Source: Mycolicibacterium sp. ND9-15 (lineage in GTDB: Bacteria; Actinomycetota; Actinomycetes; Mycobacteriales; Mycobacteriaceae). Taken from it: 64,000 nt of DNA. Numbering within the stretch: position 1 is the first letter of the stretch; each line of letters opens with the position of its first letter. This document shows, piece after piece, positions 63,190 to 64,000 of the stretch. A program made the position numbers and the translations under genes. Location of the stretch: positions 2,393,501 through 2,457,500 of the forward strand of contig NZ_CP142362.1 in the NCBI RefSeq assembly GCF_035918395.1. Reading direction: 5' to 3'. Below the pieces are notes generated by a model that was not told where the DNA came from, did not search any database, and saw only the letters and a list, made by a program, of their open reading frames with translations.

Positions 63190-64000
63190 GCACCTCGCCA
63201 GCCTGTTCGGAAGTGCGGTCGGCTTGCTGCCCAGCGCACCAGCGCGTTCATTCGAGATCTTCACCGATATCACGACTCTGGACGAGTCCGCCTGCGACGC
63301 GTGGGTGGGCCGCATCCGCTGCGGCGACACCGACCGGGCCACGTTGTTCCGGGCGTGGTACTCGCGGGCCAACTTCGGCCAACTCGCCGGCTCCGCTGAG
63401 ATCTCGATGAACAGCCTCAACGCCCGCGTTCCGATCGGCGGGCAATTCGGTGACATCACCTACCCGGTCAACTCACCGCTGGCCGTCACGATGGGCTTCG
63501 CGGCGAACGAGGCGGCGGTCGGCAACTACGCCGACGCCATGGAGGCGCTCGAGGACGTGCCGTCGGCCGGCGCCGAGCACCTGGTGTCGTGGGTCAAGGC
63601 CGTTGTCTACGGTGCCGCCGAACGCTGGACCGATGTGATCGATCAAGTTCGCGGCGCCGCCGGGTGGCCCGACAAATTCCTCGCGGCGGCGGCCGGGGTG
63701 GCACACGGCGTCGCGGCGGCCAACCTGGGCCTGTTCACCGAGGCCGAACGGCGGTTGACCGAGTCCAACTCCTCGCCAGCGGGCGAAGCGTGCGCCCCGG
63801 CGATCGCGTGGTGCCTGGCGATGACGCGTCGCAGCCAGGGTAACGAAGACGCAGCGATGGCGCTGCTGGAATGGCTGCAAGCCACCCATCCTGAGTCGAA
63901 AGTCACTGCAGCACTGCGTGATCCGTCCTACCGACTGACGACCACGACGGCCGAGGAGATTGCCGCGCGCAAGGATCCGTGGGATCCGAAGAGCGTGGAG
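63182..64000 (+). CDS. eccA1: ESX-1 AAA+ ATPase EccA1, N-terminal part, cut by the window edge
   Basis: The 273 codons to the window edge give the TPR-like N-terminal domain of EccA1: DITTLDESACDAWVGRIRCGDTDRATLFRAWYSRANFGQLAGS, ITYPVNSPLAVTMGFAANEAAVGNYADAMEALE, and the end AARKDPWDPKSVE. The AAA+ core lies outside the window. EccA is thought to release EspG from substrates. ATG at 63182 overlaps the espH end by 8 bp, marking an operon. Confidence 0.95.
   Translation, partial: MTEHLASLFGSAVGLLPSAPARSFEIFTDITTLDESACDAWVGRIRCGDTDRATLFRAWYSRANFGQLAGSAEISMNSLNARVPIGGQFGDITYPVNSPLAVTMGFAANEAAVGNYADAMEALEDVPSAGAEHLVSWVKAVVYGAAERWTDVIDQVRGAAGWPDKFLAAAAGVAHGVAAANLGLFTEAERRLTESNSSPAGEACAPAIAWCLAMTRRSQGNEDAAMALLEWLQATHPESKVTAALRDPSYRLTTTTAEEIAARKDPWDPKSVE

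Overview
This window is the origin region of a high-GC actinobacterial chromosome, from a fast-growing mycobacterium (Mycolicibacterium type). The evidence is gene order and protein content. parA-rsmG-jag-yidC-yidD-rnpA-rpmH run leftward and dnaA-dnaN-gnd-recF-dciA-gyrB-gyrA run rightward. The cell-shape and signalling set crgA, cwsA, pknB-pknA-pbpA-rodA-pstP-fhaB-fhaA follows, and an ESX-1 type VII secretion locus enters on the right. A second gyrB and an ESX-1 locus close to the origin suggest a rapid grower rather than a slow pathogen; the species is not determined.

Layout. Positions 1-3.6 kb hold segregation, ribosome and membrane-insertion genes, with three parS sites that lie inside coding sequence. 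Positions 3.6-6.2 kb hold the dnaA control region, dnaA and oriC. Positions 6.2-15.4 kb hold replication, repair and gyrase genes; gyrA carries a 165-residue mini-intein directly after its catalytic tyrosine. Positions 15.4-30.2 kb hold tRNA-Ile, tRNA-Ala, the cell-division and peptidoglycan genes with their Ser/Thr kinases, phosphatase and FHA proteins, and tRNA-Leu(CAG).

Positions 30.2-48.9 kb are an accessory island starting right behind tRNA-Leu. From left to right it carries a DUF262-HNH restriction-like protein converging on a 1,673-residue single-chain Type ISP restriction-modification enzyme. Next is a divergent module: a small membrane protein and an unrecognised 315-residue protein on one strand, and a MerR-type HTH fused to an SF2 helicase plus a small Cys/His protein on the other. 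An XRE-ImmA/IrrE protease with an unknown partner and a stub of an antitoxin-like gene follow. Then comes a putative mobile element: a ribbon-helix-helix protein, a leader peptide, a degenerate tyrosine-recombinase-like protein and a DDE-transposase-like protein. The island ends in a decayed sulfotransferase gene. A diverged copy of the tRNA-Leu terminator and its flanks occurs near the right end, at about 48.15-48.22 kb.

Positions 49.2-51.2 kb hold a solitary second gyrB (no gyrA/parC partner beside it) with a promoter resembling that of the first gyrB. Positions 51.3-59.7 kb hold ordinary mycobacterial genes: a lipoprotein, two F420/FMN-type small oxidoreductases, a ferritin-like protein, GNAT, pirin, EVE-domain protein, an acyl-CoA carboxyltransferase, a WhiB protein and an XRE regulator. 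Positions 59.7-64 kb are the start of ESX-1: a MinD-like ATPase, an EspF/EspC-type substrate, espG1, espH and the N-terminal part of eccA1.

The best candidates for undescribed biology are the HTH-helicase/membrane module (37.66-41.58 kb) and the recombinase/DDE-like element (44.1-47.9 kb).
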